A DNA stretch of 64,000 nt from positions 118,561 through 182,560 of the forward strand of contig NZ_JAHCMU010000010.1 of the NCBI RefSeq assembly GCF_018449435.1, written 5' to 3'. The notes beneath the pieces are model-generated. The model saw nothing but the letters and a program-made list of their open reading frames with translations, did not search any database and was not told the origin of the DNA. Origin of the DNA: Flagellimonas sp. 389. Lineage in GTDB: Bacteria; Bacteroidota; Bacteroidia; Flavobacteriales; Flavobacteriaceae. A program made the position numbers and the translations under genes. Below, piece by piece: positions 43,406-51,886 of the stretch; position 1 is the first letter of the stretch, and the number at the start of each line of letters is the position of its first letter.

Positions 43406-44796
43406 CCGCGAACAGCAGTGCAAAGGCCATTACCGCCTTTGTGTTCGCAGCAGCTGATAATGATGCGCTGACCGAAGACATCAAGGCCGAAATTGATGAA
43501 GGCGAAAAAACAATAGCGGCCACGGTACCCTCGGGAACCGACGTTAAGGCCTTGAAACCAACCTTGACGGTTTCAGAGAAAGCAAAGACCTCTCCTGACA
43601 ACAAAGCGGCGAAAGACTTTACCGAAACGGTCGCGTATACCGTTACCGCAGAAGATGGCAGTGAGGCCAAGTACACTGTTACGGTCTCTGTTGGAAAGTC
43701 CAGTGCCAAGGAGATTACCTCTTTTGTGTTCCTGGCAGCAGACAACGAAGCCCTTTCAGAAGATGTTGAGGCAGAAATTGATGAAGAGCAGAAGACCATA
43801 ACCGCAGAGATGCCCATCGGTACGGTTACCACTTCTTTAATGCCCAGTATCGTTGTATCGGAGGGCGCCACGGTTTCTCCAGATAATGGAGTGGCAAAAG
43901 ACTTCAGTACAAAAGTAGAATATACCGTTACCGCACAAGACGGCAGTACACTAGTGTACACCATTACAGTAAACGTGGCACTGACCGACCGACAGGTATT
44001 GATCGAACTGTACAATGCCAATCCCGATAATACTTTGGCTTGGGACTTGGACGATGAGGACATCTCCAACTGGGAAAATGTTACCGTTAAGAACGGTAGA
44101 GTGGTTGGACTGCGCTTTTTTAACGGATTTAACGACGCACCACCCTTTGGAGGGAAAAACCTGACCACCTTACCTGCTTCCATCCGTTACCTGACCAAAC
44201 TTGAAAGTTTATCCGTACAACAAAACCGCTTAACATCCGTGCCAGCTTCAATAGGCAATCTTAAGAATCTTAAAGTCCTAAATTTAGTTGCGAATTCACT
44301 AAGTGAAATTCCTGCTGAAATTGGAAACCTGACAAACCTTAGTAAGTTGTTTATAAGCATTAACCGCTTGACCTCCTTACCAAAAGAGATAGGCAATCTT
44401 AAGAATCTTTCCAGTTTAGAATTGTATAAAAATGATTTTACAGAGGTTCCTGAGGGAATCAATGAACTAAACGGTCTTACGCTTTTAAACTTGTCAGAAA
44501 ATGAAATAGATAGTTTGAATCCTGAGTTTTTCAACCTTGAGAACCTTTATTATTTGGATTTGAGTGAAAATGCTCTGACAAGCATACCTTCGGAAATTGG
44601 AAATCTTGGTGTACTGAGGACTCTATTCCTTGATAATAACAAGCTTACCAATTTACCTTCTGGAATGGCTGGTCTTACCCAATTACAATACTTGTACATC
44701 CATAGAAATCAGATAACTGTGATACCCTCTGAAATTTGTGATTTACCAAAACTAGAAGGGATTATAAAAGACGATACCGCCGAGTGCGAACAATAA
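43327..44796 (+). CDS. LRR lipoprotein 4 (two DUF5018-type repeats, then LRRs)
   Basis: From the ATG at 43327 (489 residues) there is a lipoprotein signal, Cys17 in LASCSKDDDN, and two DUF5018-type repeats (about 30-122 and 123-215). The cap is LYNANPDNTLAWDLDDEDIS, and about nine LRRs cover residues 255-470, ending DDTAECEQ. A TTG two codons earlier is not needed. The following gene's signal begins 30 bases after its stop, on the same strand. Confidence 0.93.
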   Translation: MKKISILFLSLFVLASCSKDDDNDNGTANSSAKAITAFVFAAADNDALTEDIKAEIDEGEKTIAATVPSGTDVKALKPTLTVSEKAKTSPDNKAAKDFTETVAYTVTAEDGSEAKYTVTVSVGKSSAKEITSFVFLAADNEALSEDVEAEIDEEQKTITAEMPIGTVTTSLMPSIVVSEGATVSPDNGVAKDFSTKVEYTVTAQDGSTLVYTITVNVALTDRQVLIELYNANPDNTLAWDLDDEDISNWENVTVKNGRVVGLRFFNGFNDAPPFGGKNLTTLPASIRYLTKLESLSVQQNRLTSVPASIGNLKNLKVLNLVANSLSEIPAEIGNLTNLSKLFISINRLTSLPKEIGNLKNLSSLELYKNDFTEVPEGINELNGLTLLNLSENEIDSLNPEFFNLENLYYLDLSENALTSIPSEIGNLGVLRTLFLDNNKLTNLPSGMAGLTQLQYLYIHRNQITVIPSEICDLPKLEGIIKDDTAECEQ

Positions 44797-44900
44797 TCCA
44801 AAAACAAATCAATAAAATTTTGACCATGAAAAAGATAAACATTCTATTTTTAAGCCTCTTTGTGCTTGCCTCGTGCAGCAAAGATGACGACAATGGTACC
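44792..44900 (+). repeat. Near-identical 5' cassette, copy before gene 5
   Basis: Counterpart of 43293-43405. The two copies share leader, start and lipoprotein signal almost base for base, then the repeats diverge. Confidence 0.7.
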
Positions 44901-46613
44901 GCGAACAGCAGTGCAAAGGCCATTACCGCCTTTGTGTTTACCACCGCTGAAAATGAGACACTTTCCGCCGATGTGAAAGCGACCATAGACGAAGAGAAAA
45001 AGACCGTTACCGCAGAGCTTCCGGCCGGCACAGCAGTTACTTCCTTAAAACCGAGTATCACTATATCCGAGGATGCCAAAGTAACCCCAGGTGACAAGGA
45101 AGCCAAGGACTTTAGCGAGGCAGTTGCCTATACGGTCACTGCAGAGGACGGTACGGAAGCCAAGTACACCGTTACCGTTACCATTGGCGAATCGGGCGCT
45201 AAAGCTATCACTTCATTTCAGTTTTTACAGGAGGACAACGACGGCCTTTCCGAAAACATTGAGGCAGCGATAGATGAAACCGAAAAGACCGTTTTGGCCC
45301 GTGTCCCGTTCGGTACGGACGTGACCGCGCTAAAACCTGTTATCGCGATTTCAGCAAAGGCGAGCATTGACCCAGAAGTAAAGGAAGCAGTAGATTTTAG
45401 CCAAGTCGTAACCTATACGGTCACGGCCGAGGATGGAACGGAAACAAACTATACGGTTGAAGTAGAGGTGTTGAAAGGCGACAGGCAAGTGCTTATCGAT
45501 ATTTACAACGCCAACCCAAATAGCAATCTTGGTTGGGACCTGGAAGATGATGATATCGCCAACTGGAAAGGGGTCACAATTGAAAACGGAAGGGTTGTGG
45601 CTCTTCTTATTGACTCTAATACAAGAGGTATAAATATATTGCCATCATCCATTGGAGACCTGACCCAGCTACGATCCCTCAGTTTTGATTCAACTAACTT
45701 AACCACTTTACCCGCTGAAATAGGCAAACTGCAAAGTTTGGAGTCTCTTAATCTTGGATGGAATGAATTTGAGGAAATTCCTGAAGAAATTGGGCAGTTG
45801 ATCAATTTAAAAGAGCTTTACCTTGAATTTAATCCAGAACTCCAAGAACTACCCGCTTCCTTGGGAAATCTTATCAACCTGGAGAAATTGACAGCCTATG
45901 AAACTGGACAAAAGGTGATGCCCAGTTGGATCGGTAATTTGAAAAACTTGGAATATTTAGATCTTAGTTACAACACCATTGAGGTAATGCCCAGTTGGGT
46001 TGGTAGTTTGAAAAAGTTGGATACGTTATATCTTGAGGATAATAAAATTAAAGCTTTACCTCCTGAAATAGGTAACCTAACGGCACTTAGGGAATTAAAG
46101 TTATCTGAAAATGAATTAAAAGAACTCCCTCAGGAATTTGGTAACCTTACGAGTCTTTCTAGCCTGTATTTAGGTGACAATTTATTTGCTGAAATTCCAT
46201 CAGTTATTACCAAATTAAATACCCTTACGTATTTATTGCTTTATAACAACAAGATCGCTACACTATCCCTTGACCTTTTCAGCCTTACGAACCTTGGTTA
46301 TTTGAGTTTGAGTGGAAACGCCCTGACAAGCATACCTGGAGAATTGGGACAATTGTCCCAATTAGAGGTTCTTAATTTAAATGATAATAAATTGCCATCT
46401 GTTCCTGATGAAATAGGTGATCTTACAGCGTTAAGGACCTTATACCTTAATGGAAACGAACTTACCGATTTACCTTCTCAAATAGCTGGTCTTACGCAAT
46501 TGGAATTCCTGTACATTCAGAACAATCAGTTGACCTCTATATTCGGACCAATCTGTGATTTGGATTTAAAAGTGTTTGACAGGGACGATACCGTACAATG
46601 TAATTATCCATGA
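44826..46613 (+). CDS. LRR lipoprotein 5 (two DUF5018-type repeats, longest LRR domain)
   Basis: The real start is the ATG at 44826; a longer frame would begin inside gene 4. The 595-residue protein has Cys17 in LASCSKDDDN, two DUF5018-type repeats, the cap IYNANPNSNLGWDLEDDDIA and about fourteen LRRs, many of the form LxxLxLxxNxLxxLPxEIGN. Its C-terminus differs from the family (DDTVQCNYP), and a family tail lies detached 27 bases downstream. It is the last array member and the most likely to bind a large or extended ligand. Confidence 0.93.
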   Translation: MKKINILFLSLFVLASCSKDDDNGTANSSAKAITAFVFTTAENETLSADVKATIDEEKKTVTAELPAGTAVTSLKPSITISEDAKVTPGDKEAKDFSEAVAYTVTAEDGTEAKYTVTVTIGESGAKAITSFQFLQEDNDGLSENIEAAIDETEKTVLARVPFGTDVTALKPVIAISAKASIDPEVKEAVDFSQVVTYTVTAEDGTETNYTVEVEVLKGDRQVLIDIYNANPNSNLGWDLEDDDIANWKGVTIENGRVVALLIDSNTRGINILPSSIGDLTQLRSLSFDSTNLTTLPAEIGKLQSLESLNLGWNEFEEIPEEIGQLINLKELYLEFNPELQELPASLGNLINLEKLTAYETGQKVMPSWIGNLKNLEYLDLSYNTIEVMPSWVGSLKKLDTLYLEDNKIKALPPEIGNLTALRELKLSENELKELPQEFGNLTSLSSLYLGDNLFAEIPSVITKLNTLTYLLLYNNKIATLSLDLFSLTNLGYLSLSGNALTSIPGELGQLSQLEVLNLNDNKLPSVPDEIGDLTALRTLYLNGNELTDLPSQIAGLTQLEFLYIQNNQLTSIFGPICDLDLKVFDRDDTVQCNYP

Positions 46614-46639
46614 AAGACTTTATGATGGTATTGGTGGGT

Positions 46640-46672
46640 TTTAGAATAGATAATACCGCCGAATGCGAACAA
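46640..46672 (+). pseudogene. Vestigial LRR-lipoprotein tail after gene 5
   Basis: The bases encode FRIDNTAECEQ in one frame, very close to the end of gene 2 (FRIDTAAECEQ), but the stop codon has become CAA and no start precedes it. It indicates a sixth paralogue, or the original 3' end of gene 5, lost by recombination. Confidence 0.75.
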
Positions 46673-46719
46673 CAATCCAAAAACATAAACATAAACATAC
46701 ATTTAGTATACACATTAGA

Positions 46720-47121
46720 ATGAACAAGAGACTTAAGCTTTGCTGGGCATTGTTAGTGGTAGGGCTCATAGGCTGTGATGTGGACGTGGACCTGGATACC
46801 AAACCTGATTCAAAAGGAGAAATCACCATAAAGGCCTTTGGCGATAATGAAGATGGAAGCGTCAATTTAGGCGGGGAGTTTACGATAGAGGTAATAGGGA
46901 CGGATTCGGACGGTGCGGAGTACCTAACCGTAAGCATTCCTGCTTTGAATATTACGTTTCAAAATTATGGCAACCCAAAGGCTGATCAGGTGAAGGTAGA
47001 CCACAGTTTCTTGGTGACCGAAATAGACCGAACACGAGAAAGCATCATCCAAGTAACCCTTGAAGATAATGATGGGAATATTTACAGGAAAGGGTATCGA
47101 TTTCAAATCAATCAAAACTAA
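46720..47121 (+). CDS. Small lipoprotein
   Basis: From the ATG at 46720 (133 residues) a lipoprotein signal ends in LIGC, followed by an acidic linker DVDVDLDTKPDSKG and a small beta-sandwich-like domain (INLGGEFT-type strands, FTIEVIGTDSDGAEYLTVSI, IIQVTLEDNDGNIYRKGYRF). An upstream in-frame start would read through the vestigial LRR tail and is rejected. No known family. It is 12 bases before the next gene and probably cotranscribed with it and perhaps with the LRR array. Confidence 0.75.
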   Translation: MNKRLKLCWALLVVGLIGCDVDVDLDTKPDSKGEITIKAFGDNEDGSVNLGGEFTIEVIGTDSDGAEYLTVSIPALNITFQNYGNPKADQVKVDHSFLVTEIDRTRESIIQVTLEDNDGNIYRKGYRFQINQN

Positions 47122-47133
47122 AAAAATAACAAT

Positions 47134-48195
47134 ATGAGAAATCAAAAAGTAAAGCTAGCCATAGCCATTGGGGCGCTGGTATTTAGTGCCACAAATTTTT
47201 ATGGGCAATCGTATTTCAATAGCAAACCCGATCATAAGTACCAAAAGGATGGGGTCAACTATGTTGCTTACGATTGGCATGAAACGCTCCCACAACAAGA
47301 GATTACAAGTGAGATGCACCGAAATAATATTGGAAAGATTGTTTTCTCAAATGAAAAAATTCCTTTCAGAAATGAAGATGCATCAAAGATCAAGACACGC
47401 CTTAATGTTACCGATCACATTTATGGTCGAATGTATTTAATATGCTCTATAGCCAATGACACTTTATACAACGATCAAAGGGCGGACAAAGATCAACGTA
47501 GCGCCGGTTTGGACAAGCTGATCAAGAAAAAGAAAGTAGCGGTCACAAGAGGAGATGATGATCATAGGGATGCCTCTGCCGAATACAGGTTGTATATTAA
47601 CGGTGAACTATCCAGCTGGGCCATACAAAATGTAAAGTTTACCGAAGAATCGTTGCACCATACCACGCGACAGGTCTGGTTGGCACCAAAACCCGAAGAC
47701 GAACCGGTATCACGTTATTGGCTGCAAGAACTGGATAAATTGCCCGAAGGCGAACATACTGTTCGCATAGAATATGTTCCCCAAGGTGCTAGCGTAATCA
47801 GACCCTTGGCCGCTGGTGAATTTACTTTGGTAAAAACCGGAAATGGAACGGTATCTACAGGCATTAAATATGCTGCCCTAGATGAGGCACGCAAAGACCC
47901 CCAATTGGCCAAAGAAGTGATAAGCGTAATGTCAAAAGTTTATAAAGACAAAGGCTGGGATGGTACATTGCAAAAAGTAAAGTTCAATACCGATTGGGAA
48001 TCATTTTATGCCACAGCTTATGGGAAAACATCTAGGGTCAGGGAGATTAGGTTTTACGCCTATACTGTTCATGATAGCAAATGTATGGTAGAAGAATTTA
48101 CCATTGGCCAGGCTTATAACGGAAGTGCATTTTCCGGACCTTTGTTCTACAGAAGGGTCATTCCCGGAAGTAAACAGCGTATTGATTGTGATTAG
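47134..48195 (+). CDS. Exported protein of unknown function, 353 aa
   Basis: A signal peptide ending near FYGQ precedes a 330-residue mature domain I do not recognise. Visible segments are DHIYGRMYLICSIANDTLYN near residue 95, a basic LIKKKKVAVTRGDDDHRDAS stretch, and VREIRFYAYTVHDSKCMVEE near the end; two cysteines in the last third could form a disulfide. It follows the small lipoprotein by 12 bases. The pair seems to belong with the LRR array by position. Confidence 0.75.
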   Translation: MRNQKVKLAIAIGALVFSATNFYGQSYFNSKPDHKYQKDGVNYVAYDWHETLPQQEITSEMHRNNIGKIVFSNEKIPFRNEDASKIKTRLNVTDHIYGRMYLICSIANDTLYNDQRADKDQRSAGLDKLIKKKKVAVTRGDDDHRDASAEYRLYINGELSSWAIQNVKFTEESLHHTTRQVWLAPKPEDEPVSRYWLQELDKLPEGEHTVRIEYVPQGASVIRPLAAGEFTLVKTGNGTVSTGIKYAALDEARKDPQLAKEVISVMSKVYKDKGWDGTLQKVKFNTDWESFYATAYGKTSRVREIRFYAYTVHDSKCMVEEFTIGQAYNGSAFSGPLFYRRVIPGSKQRIDCD

Positions 48196-48283
48196 CCTGT
48201 ATTTATGGATTTTTTGAAGGGACATGTCAAAAAGCGTTATATCTTTAAATTGTAGTATCTCTACAAGAAATCCATAAAATCAT

Positions 48284-49447
48284 TTGAGAAAAAATACACG
48301 AAATAGTGCCATAGATGTATTACGGGGTTTATGTATTCTGGCGGTAATTCTTTTGCACCTAAATATCCAGGTCCCTTTTAAGGATACCTTCCTTGGAACG
48401 TTTATGCCCAAAAAAGTGTATACCTTATTTTTTTGGAGCGGATATTATGGAGTCATCGTATTCTTCACTTTATCAGGATACTTGATCACCAATTCCGCGT
48501 TAAAGAAATGGGGGAATCTGACCAAGATCAAGGCCGGTGATTTTTATATCATGAGAATCGCCAGGATCATGCCTTTATTGCTGGCCTTGCTCACAGTACT
48601 GGGTGTTTTGCATCTAATGTCCGTTCCTGGATTTATAATCAACGAGGAGCAAGCATCTTTGGGAACAGCCATCTTTTCTGTTTTGACCTTTCATATGAAT
48701 CACTTGCAATTAGAAGTAGGCTATTTACCAGGTAGTTGGGATATTTTATGGTCTATCTCTATTGAGGAATCTTTTTACATGGTCTTTCCATTGCTGTGCT
48801 TATTTGCGCGCAAGGAATGGCACTTTGCTATACTTGTGGTGATTTTTCTGTTTTTATCTCCTTGGGCCAGAACAGGTCTTTTTCCAGACAATGAGCTGGG
48901 AGACCGAAATCATTTGGCATACTTGGATTCTATAGGTATTGGTTGTATTACATCTTTGGCGGTCCACAGAATTAAGGAATTGGCGTATTATAAAAATATT
49001 GCCTTGGCAAGCGGTTTGATCCTGATTGTTTTAGTATTATTTTTTAGAGGTTTTGTCTACAGATCTGGATTAGCCTCGATCGGTCTAAATGTAACACTGC
49101 TTTCCTTGGGAACCGGATTGCTGGTCATTTGGATGCATTATCGTCATGCATCTGGCAAACAAAAAAAGTATTGGTTACTCAATGGCATAAGAAAAATGGG
49201 AATATTGAGCTATGAGATGTATTTAACACATATGTTCATCATTATAGCCTTAGTTGGTGCCTTCAATAAAATCGAAGCTCCAAAGGAAGTTATTTACGTG
49301 TTGTATTTATCCACTGTTGTCCTCTCTTTTTTACTTGCCAAGCACATTAATAAATGGTTGACAAAACCACTTAATCATATGATCAGGAGAAAATATGTAA
49401 GTGTTAAAAATGAAAATAAGGAATATGAAAGTAGGGTTTCTATGTAA
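48284..49447 (+). CDS. Acyltransferase 3 family membrane protein
   Basis: This 387-residue protein has ten or so membrane segments with the family signature SAIDVLRGLCILAVILLHLN (catalytic His), FFTLSGYLIT, YIMRIARIMPLL (Arg pair), and WDILWSISIEESFYMVFPLL. Acyltransferase 3 enzymes add acetyl or other acyl groups to cell-surface sugars. The start is a TTG, as no ATG precedes the first motif. It lies 88 bases after the secreted protein and is followed by a terminator at 49641, suggesting the end of the run that began at 39499. Confidence 0.88.
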   Translation: MRKNTRNSAIDVLRGLCILAVILLHLNIQVPFKDTFLGTFMPKKVYTLFFWSGYYGVIVFFTLSGYLITNSALKKWGNLTKIKAGDFYIMRIARIMPLLLALLTVLGVLHLMSVPGFIINEEQASLGTAIFSVLTFHMNHLQLEVGYLPGSWDILWSISIEESFYMVFPLLCLFARKEWHFAILVVIFLFLSPWARTGLFPDNELGDRNHLAYLDSIGIGCITSLAVHRIKELAYYKNIALASGLILIVLVLFFRGFVYRSGLASIGLNVTLLSLGTGLLVIWMHYRHASGKQKKYWLLNGIRKMGILSYEMYLTHMFIIIALVGAFNKIEAPKEVIYVLYLSTVVLSFLLAKHINKWLTKPLNHMIRRKYVSVKNENKEYESRVSM

Positions 49448-49864
49448 TCAGTGGTGTGTATGACCATCTAACCTAAATAATCCCAGGTGGCTTTATTTGT
49501 TACATAATTAAAATATAGCACTATAGTCAATCAATGAATATTCGTGACCCATTGGATAGTTTACAAGAGGCCATGTAATTTTCGAGATAGGTTTAGATTT
49601 TTTGTTTAGTACGTTGGTTGATTATTCCGTGCTTAGAAAGCCACTCAAATTTTTGGGTGGTTTTTGTTTTTTTATTTCCGAAGAAATTTTTAAATGATTA
49701 TAGTATCAACCTTATCTAGTCGTACGACTTCTGTTTTGGATAATTTATCATGCCATCGGCCATACAAATAATGGAACCTGTGTTTGTGAAAAATCGAAGA
49801 CGCCCGAAAAAATCCATTTGTGAGATGAAATCCGTAACGTCCAATAAAACCAACGAAGGAAGAG
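49448..49864. other. Gene-free interval with a terminator
   Basis: No gene is evident. The interval separates the acyltransferase from the convergent three-gene membrane operon and holds the terminator at 49641-49673. Confidence 0.6.
49641..49673 (+). terminator. Rho-independent terminator
   Basis: CCACTCAAA (49641-49649) pairs with TTTGGGTGG (49652-49660, one G-T pair) with a tight loop and a run of TTTTTGTTTTTTT. It probably ends the transcript of the acyltransferase gene. Confidence 0.7.
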
Positions 49865-50530
49865 CTACAGATTCTTTATCTCCCGCTGCAGCATTTTAGT
49901 TATTTGGGTTTTACTCAAAGAATCTGGAAATGTATAAAGACGATATATTAATTCACGAGACCTTATTGTTTTGGGCATAGATTCTTCCATATCCCTAAAG
50001 GTTTGATCAGTGTACTTTTCAGAAATAAGATAAGGCAAACTGCCATTATAAATTTGTGCTATTTTCAATGTATTATAATTAGTTCCTGCGGCTTTTGAGA
50101 TATCCTCAGAAAAGCTATTGCCTTCATAAAGGGCGTTCATACATACCAGAACATGGTGTTTGTTCATCGCCAAGTCAAATCGATAAAGACTATAGTCCGA
50201 CTCATCCGGGTTCTTTAGCTTAAATTCAAAGTCGGTTTCCTTGTAAAGCTTGTCGTTATGGTCCCAGACACTGATCATATATTTGCCTTCGGGGATTCTT
50301 TTGATGATGCTCGAATTGGGTTCAAGCTTTTCGTTAACATACCAGACATCCGATAATTGGCCATCTTTATTGAACATCTCAAAGGTTACCGACTTTATAC
50401 TGTTGCTTGTATTCACAAACTTAAAAGATTGTCTTGGACCATCTGACCGATCAGCGATAATACCAAAAATAATTGCGGTTAATACTAATACCCCAAGTGC
50501 GGCACATCCAATTTTAAACACTTTTTTCAT
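49865..50530 (-). CDS. Membrane-anchored protein of unknown function, 221 aa
   Basis: An N-terminal membrane anchor (about residues 5-26) is followed by a domain with FKFVNTSNSIKSVTFEMFNK, then VWYVNEKLEPNSSIIKRIPE, a beta-rich part that looks immunoglobulin-like. A helical C-terminal half includes TIRSRELIYRLYTFPDSLSK. No family is recognised. It starts immediately after the stop of the 177-residue gene, so it is the third gene of a tight minus-strand operon of membrane proteins. Confidence 0.7.
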   Translation of the reverse strand: MKKVFKIGCAALGVLVLTAIIFGIIADRSDGPRQSFKFVNTSNSIKSVTFEMFNKDGQLSDVWYVNEKLEPNSSIIKRIPEGKYMISVWDHNDKLYKETDFEFKLKNPDESDYSLYRFDLAMNKHHVLVCMNALYEGNSFSEDISKAAGTNYNTLKIAQIYNGSLPYLISEKYTDQTFRDMEESMPKTIRSRELIYRLYTFPDSLSKTQITKMLQREIKNL

Positions 50531-51058
50531 CTAAGCAATAATTTGCATAGAAACAACCTTTCTTATGTCTAGAATTAACTGTTCGTTTTCTTTTTTTTCC
50601 TGCTTCAGGAATATAGCTTTAAAAAAATATATCAATAGTCCACCAGGAATGAGACCAATGATTCCACCAAGAGCTGCTGCTAATTTTCGCCCGGGCAAAA
50701 ATGCGAGAGGCCCAATGTTATTCAGTCCCATATATGCACATATTAAAGATATGGGTATTAAAACAACATAGATCAACATATTACCTATTTTGGACGACTC
50801 TTCAACATTCATCTCTATAATAGTAGAAGACTCTTTTTTCCACTTTAAATTTAACTCCGCCCCTATCTTGGCTCCTTTTCTTATTTTAATCCCATGGGAC
50901 CAATCTTCCTTGGGTGGTTCTATATCAGGAAATGAAATTTCATATTCTTTCCCAAATTTATTTTTCAGTTTTGCAATAATCTCGGTACAGGTGTTTTTCA
51001 AAACTATCTCAATGTCTTCCCCTTCATTCCTAGTAAGGTTGTAAGTAATTGTTTCCAT
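50531..51058 (-). CDS. Membrane protein of unknown function, 175 aa
   Basis: From the ATG at 51058 a soluble N-terminal domain of about 90 residues (NLTRNEGEDIEIVLKNTCTE and EYEISFPDIEPPKEDW) precedes two hydrophobic segments near residues 92-115 and 125-150 (ALGGIIGLIPGGLLIYFFKA) and a charged tail. The N-terminal part resembles a small alpha/beta domain. It lies between the two other small membrane genes and touches the next at its stop. Confidence 0.7.
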   Translation of the reverse strand: METITYNLTRNEGEDIEIVLKNTCTEIIAKLKNKFGKEYEISFPDIEPPKEDWSHGIKIRKGAKIGAELNLKWKKESSTIIEMNVEESSKIGNMLIYVVLIPISLICAYMGLNNIGPLAFLPGRKLAAALGGIIGLIPGGLLIYFFKAIFLKQEKKENEQLILDIRKVVSMQIIA

Positions 51059-51088
51059 GGTCAAGTTATTTTTGTTGGTATATTATCA

Positions 51089-51301
51089 TTATGACGTTAC
51101 TGTAAAATATTTATAGTACTCAAAGAGCGAAGCGCAAAAAAGAATTACTGCCAAAACTTTTATGGTAACCGCATATCCTTTTACTCCAAATATGGATTTG
51201 AATACTCTTACAAACATGGTTGCCGAGTCATCAGATGGGGCTTCGGACATCACAAACCAAAAAACCAGTGCAAGAATCAGTAAAATTGTTCCTCCTATCA
51301 T
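51089..51301 (-). CDS. Small membrane protein, 70 aa
   Basis: Two hydrophobic segments, residues 2-18 (IGGTILLILALVFWFVM) and about 46-60 (VLAVILFCASLF), are joined by a short loop with a basic FKSIFGVKGY helix. It leads the minus-strand operon with the 175- and 221-residue genes 30 bases and 0 bases apart. No family is recognised. Confidence 0.65.
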   Translation of the reverse strand: MIGGTILLILALVFWFVMSEAPSDDSATMFVRVFKSIFGVKGYAVTIKVLAVILFCASLFEYYKYFTVTS

Positions 51302-51886
51302 TTTTTACTTATTTTCATGATTAGACTTAATAATCTTATGTTTTATTAATTTTTTAAATTTTCGGAATGAAAAAAATGGCCACCTACAATCTTGACATAC
51401 CTTAGAATACTCTATTTTATTTGGAGTAACCCCAATAGAAAATGATTTATCACCATAATGTATTTTGGTTTATAAATACTAATAAAAGGGGGTAGAAACG
51501 AACCTATGATTCGTTTACTTGGAACAAGTACGGCCATCCTATCAGAAAAATAATCCTTACGGGCGTTATTGGCCGGACTTGACCAAGACGGGGAAACAAA
51601 ATTTTCATTAAAAATTATATGCAAAATAATGTAGGTTCGATTGCTATAAATTTTCACATTCGGCAATAAAAATAATGTGTTCCCCCACTTATGTATTTGT
51701 CAAAAAGTTATTTTTTTCAAAAACAGTAGATAAAAAACCATAGTATGTTAGGGTTCTTGTGCCATTTAGTCTTCAAAGCCCTTTTATCAAGAGTTTCCTT
51801 GAATTACTTTAATTGACAGTGTCGTTGGATATCATTTACAAAAAGTAAAGAGCAATATCACTAAGGTTTTAAAAGTATTATAAAGA
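51302..51886. other. Gene-free interval
   Basis: Only a doubtful minus-strand frame (51412-51666) of low-quality composition is open here. A short dyad AACGAA/TTCGTT occurs at 51497-51515. The interval probably holds the promoter of the membrane operon. Confidence 0.55.

Noticed and set aside
44784..44825. Earlier start for LRR lipoprotein 5 overlapping gene 4
   Set aside because: It would place 14 charged residues before the lipoprotein signal; the ATG at 44826 restores the family N-terminus.
40089..45805. Several minus-strand frames of 77-311 residues inside the LRR array
   Set aside because: They are antisense shadows of the DUF5018 and LRR repeats, serine-rich and repetitive; the plus strand carries full domains with signal peptides.
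43282..46675. CRISPR-like or integron-like array
   Set aside because: The repeated elements in the LRR region are gene 5' ends and tails, with no short regular repeats, spacers, attC-like hairpins or integrase.
46663..46719. Earlier start for the small lipoprotein
   Set aside because: The frame reads through the vestigial LRR tail region; the lipoprotein signal begins at 46720.
51412..51666. 84-residue minus-strand frame
   Set aside because: No domain or signal, AT-rich biased composition, and no neighbour or promoter support.
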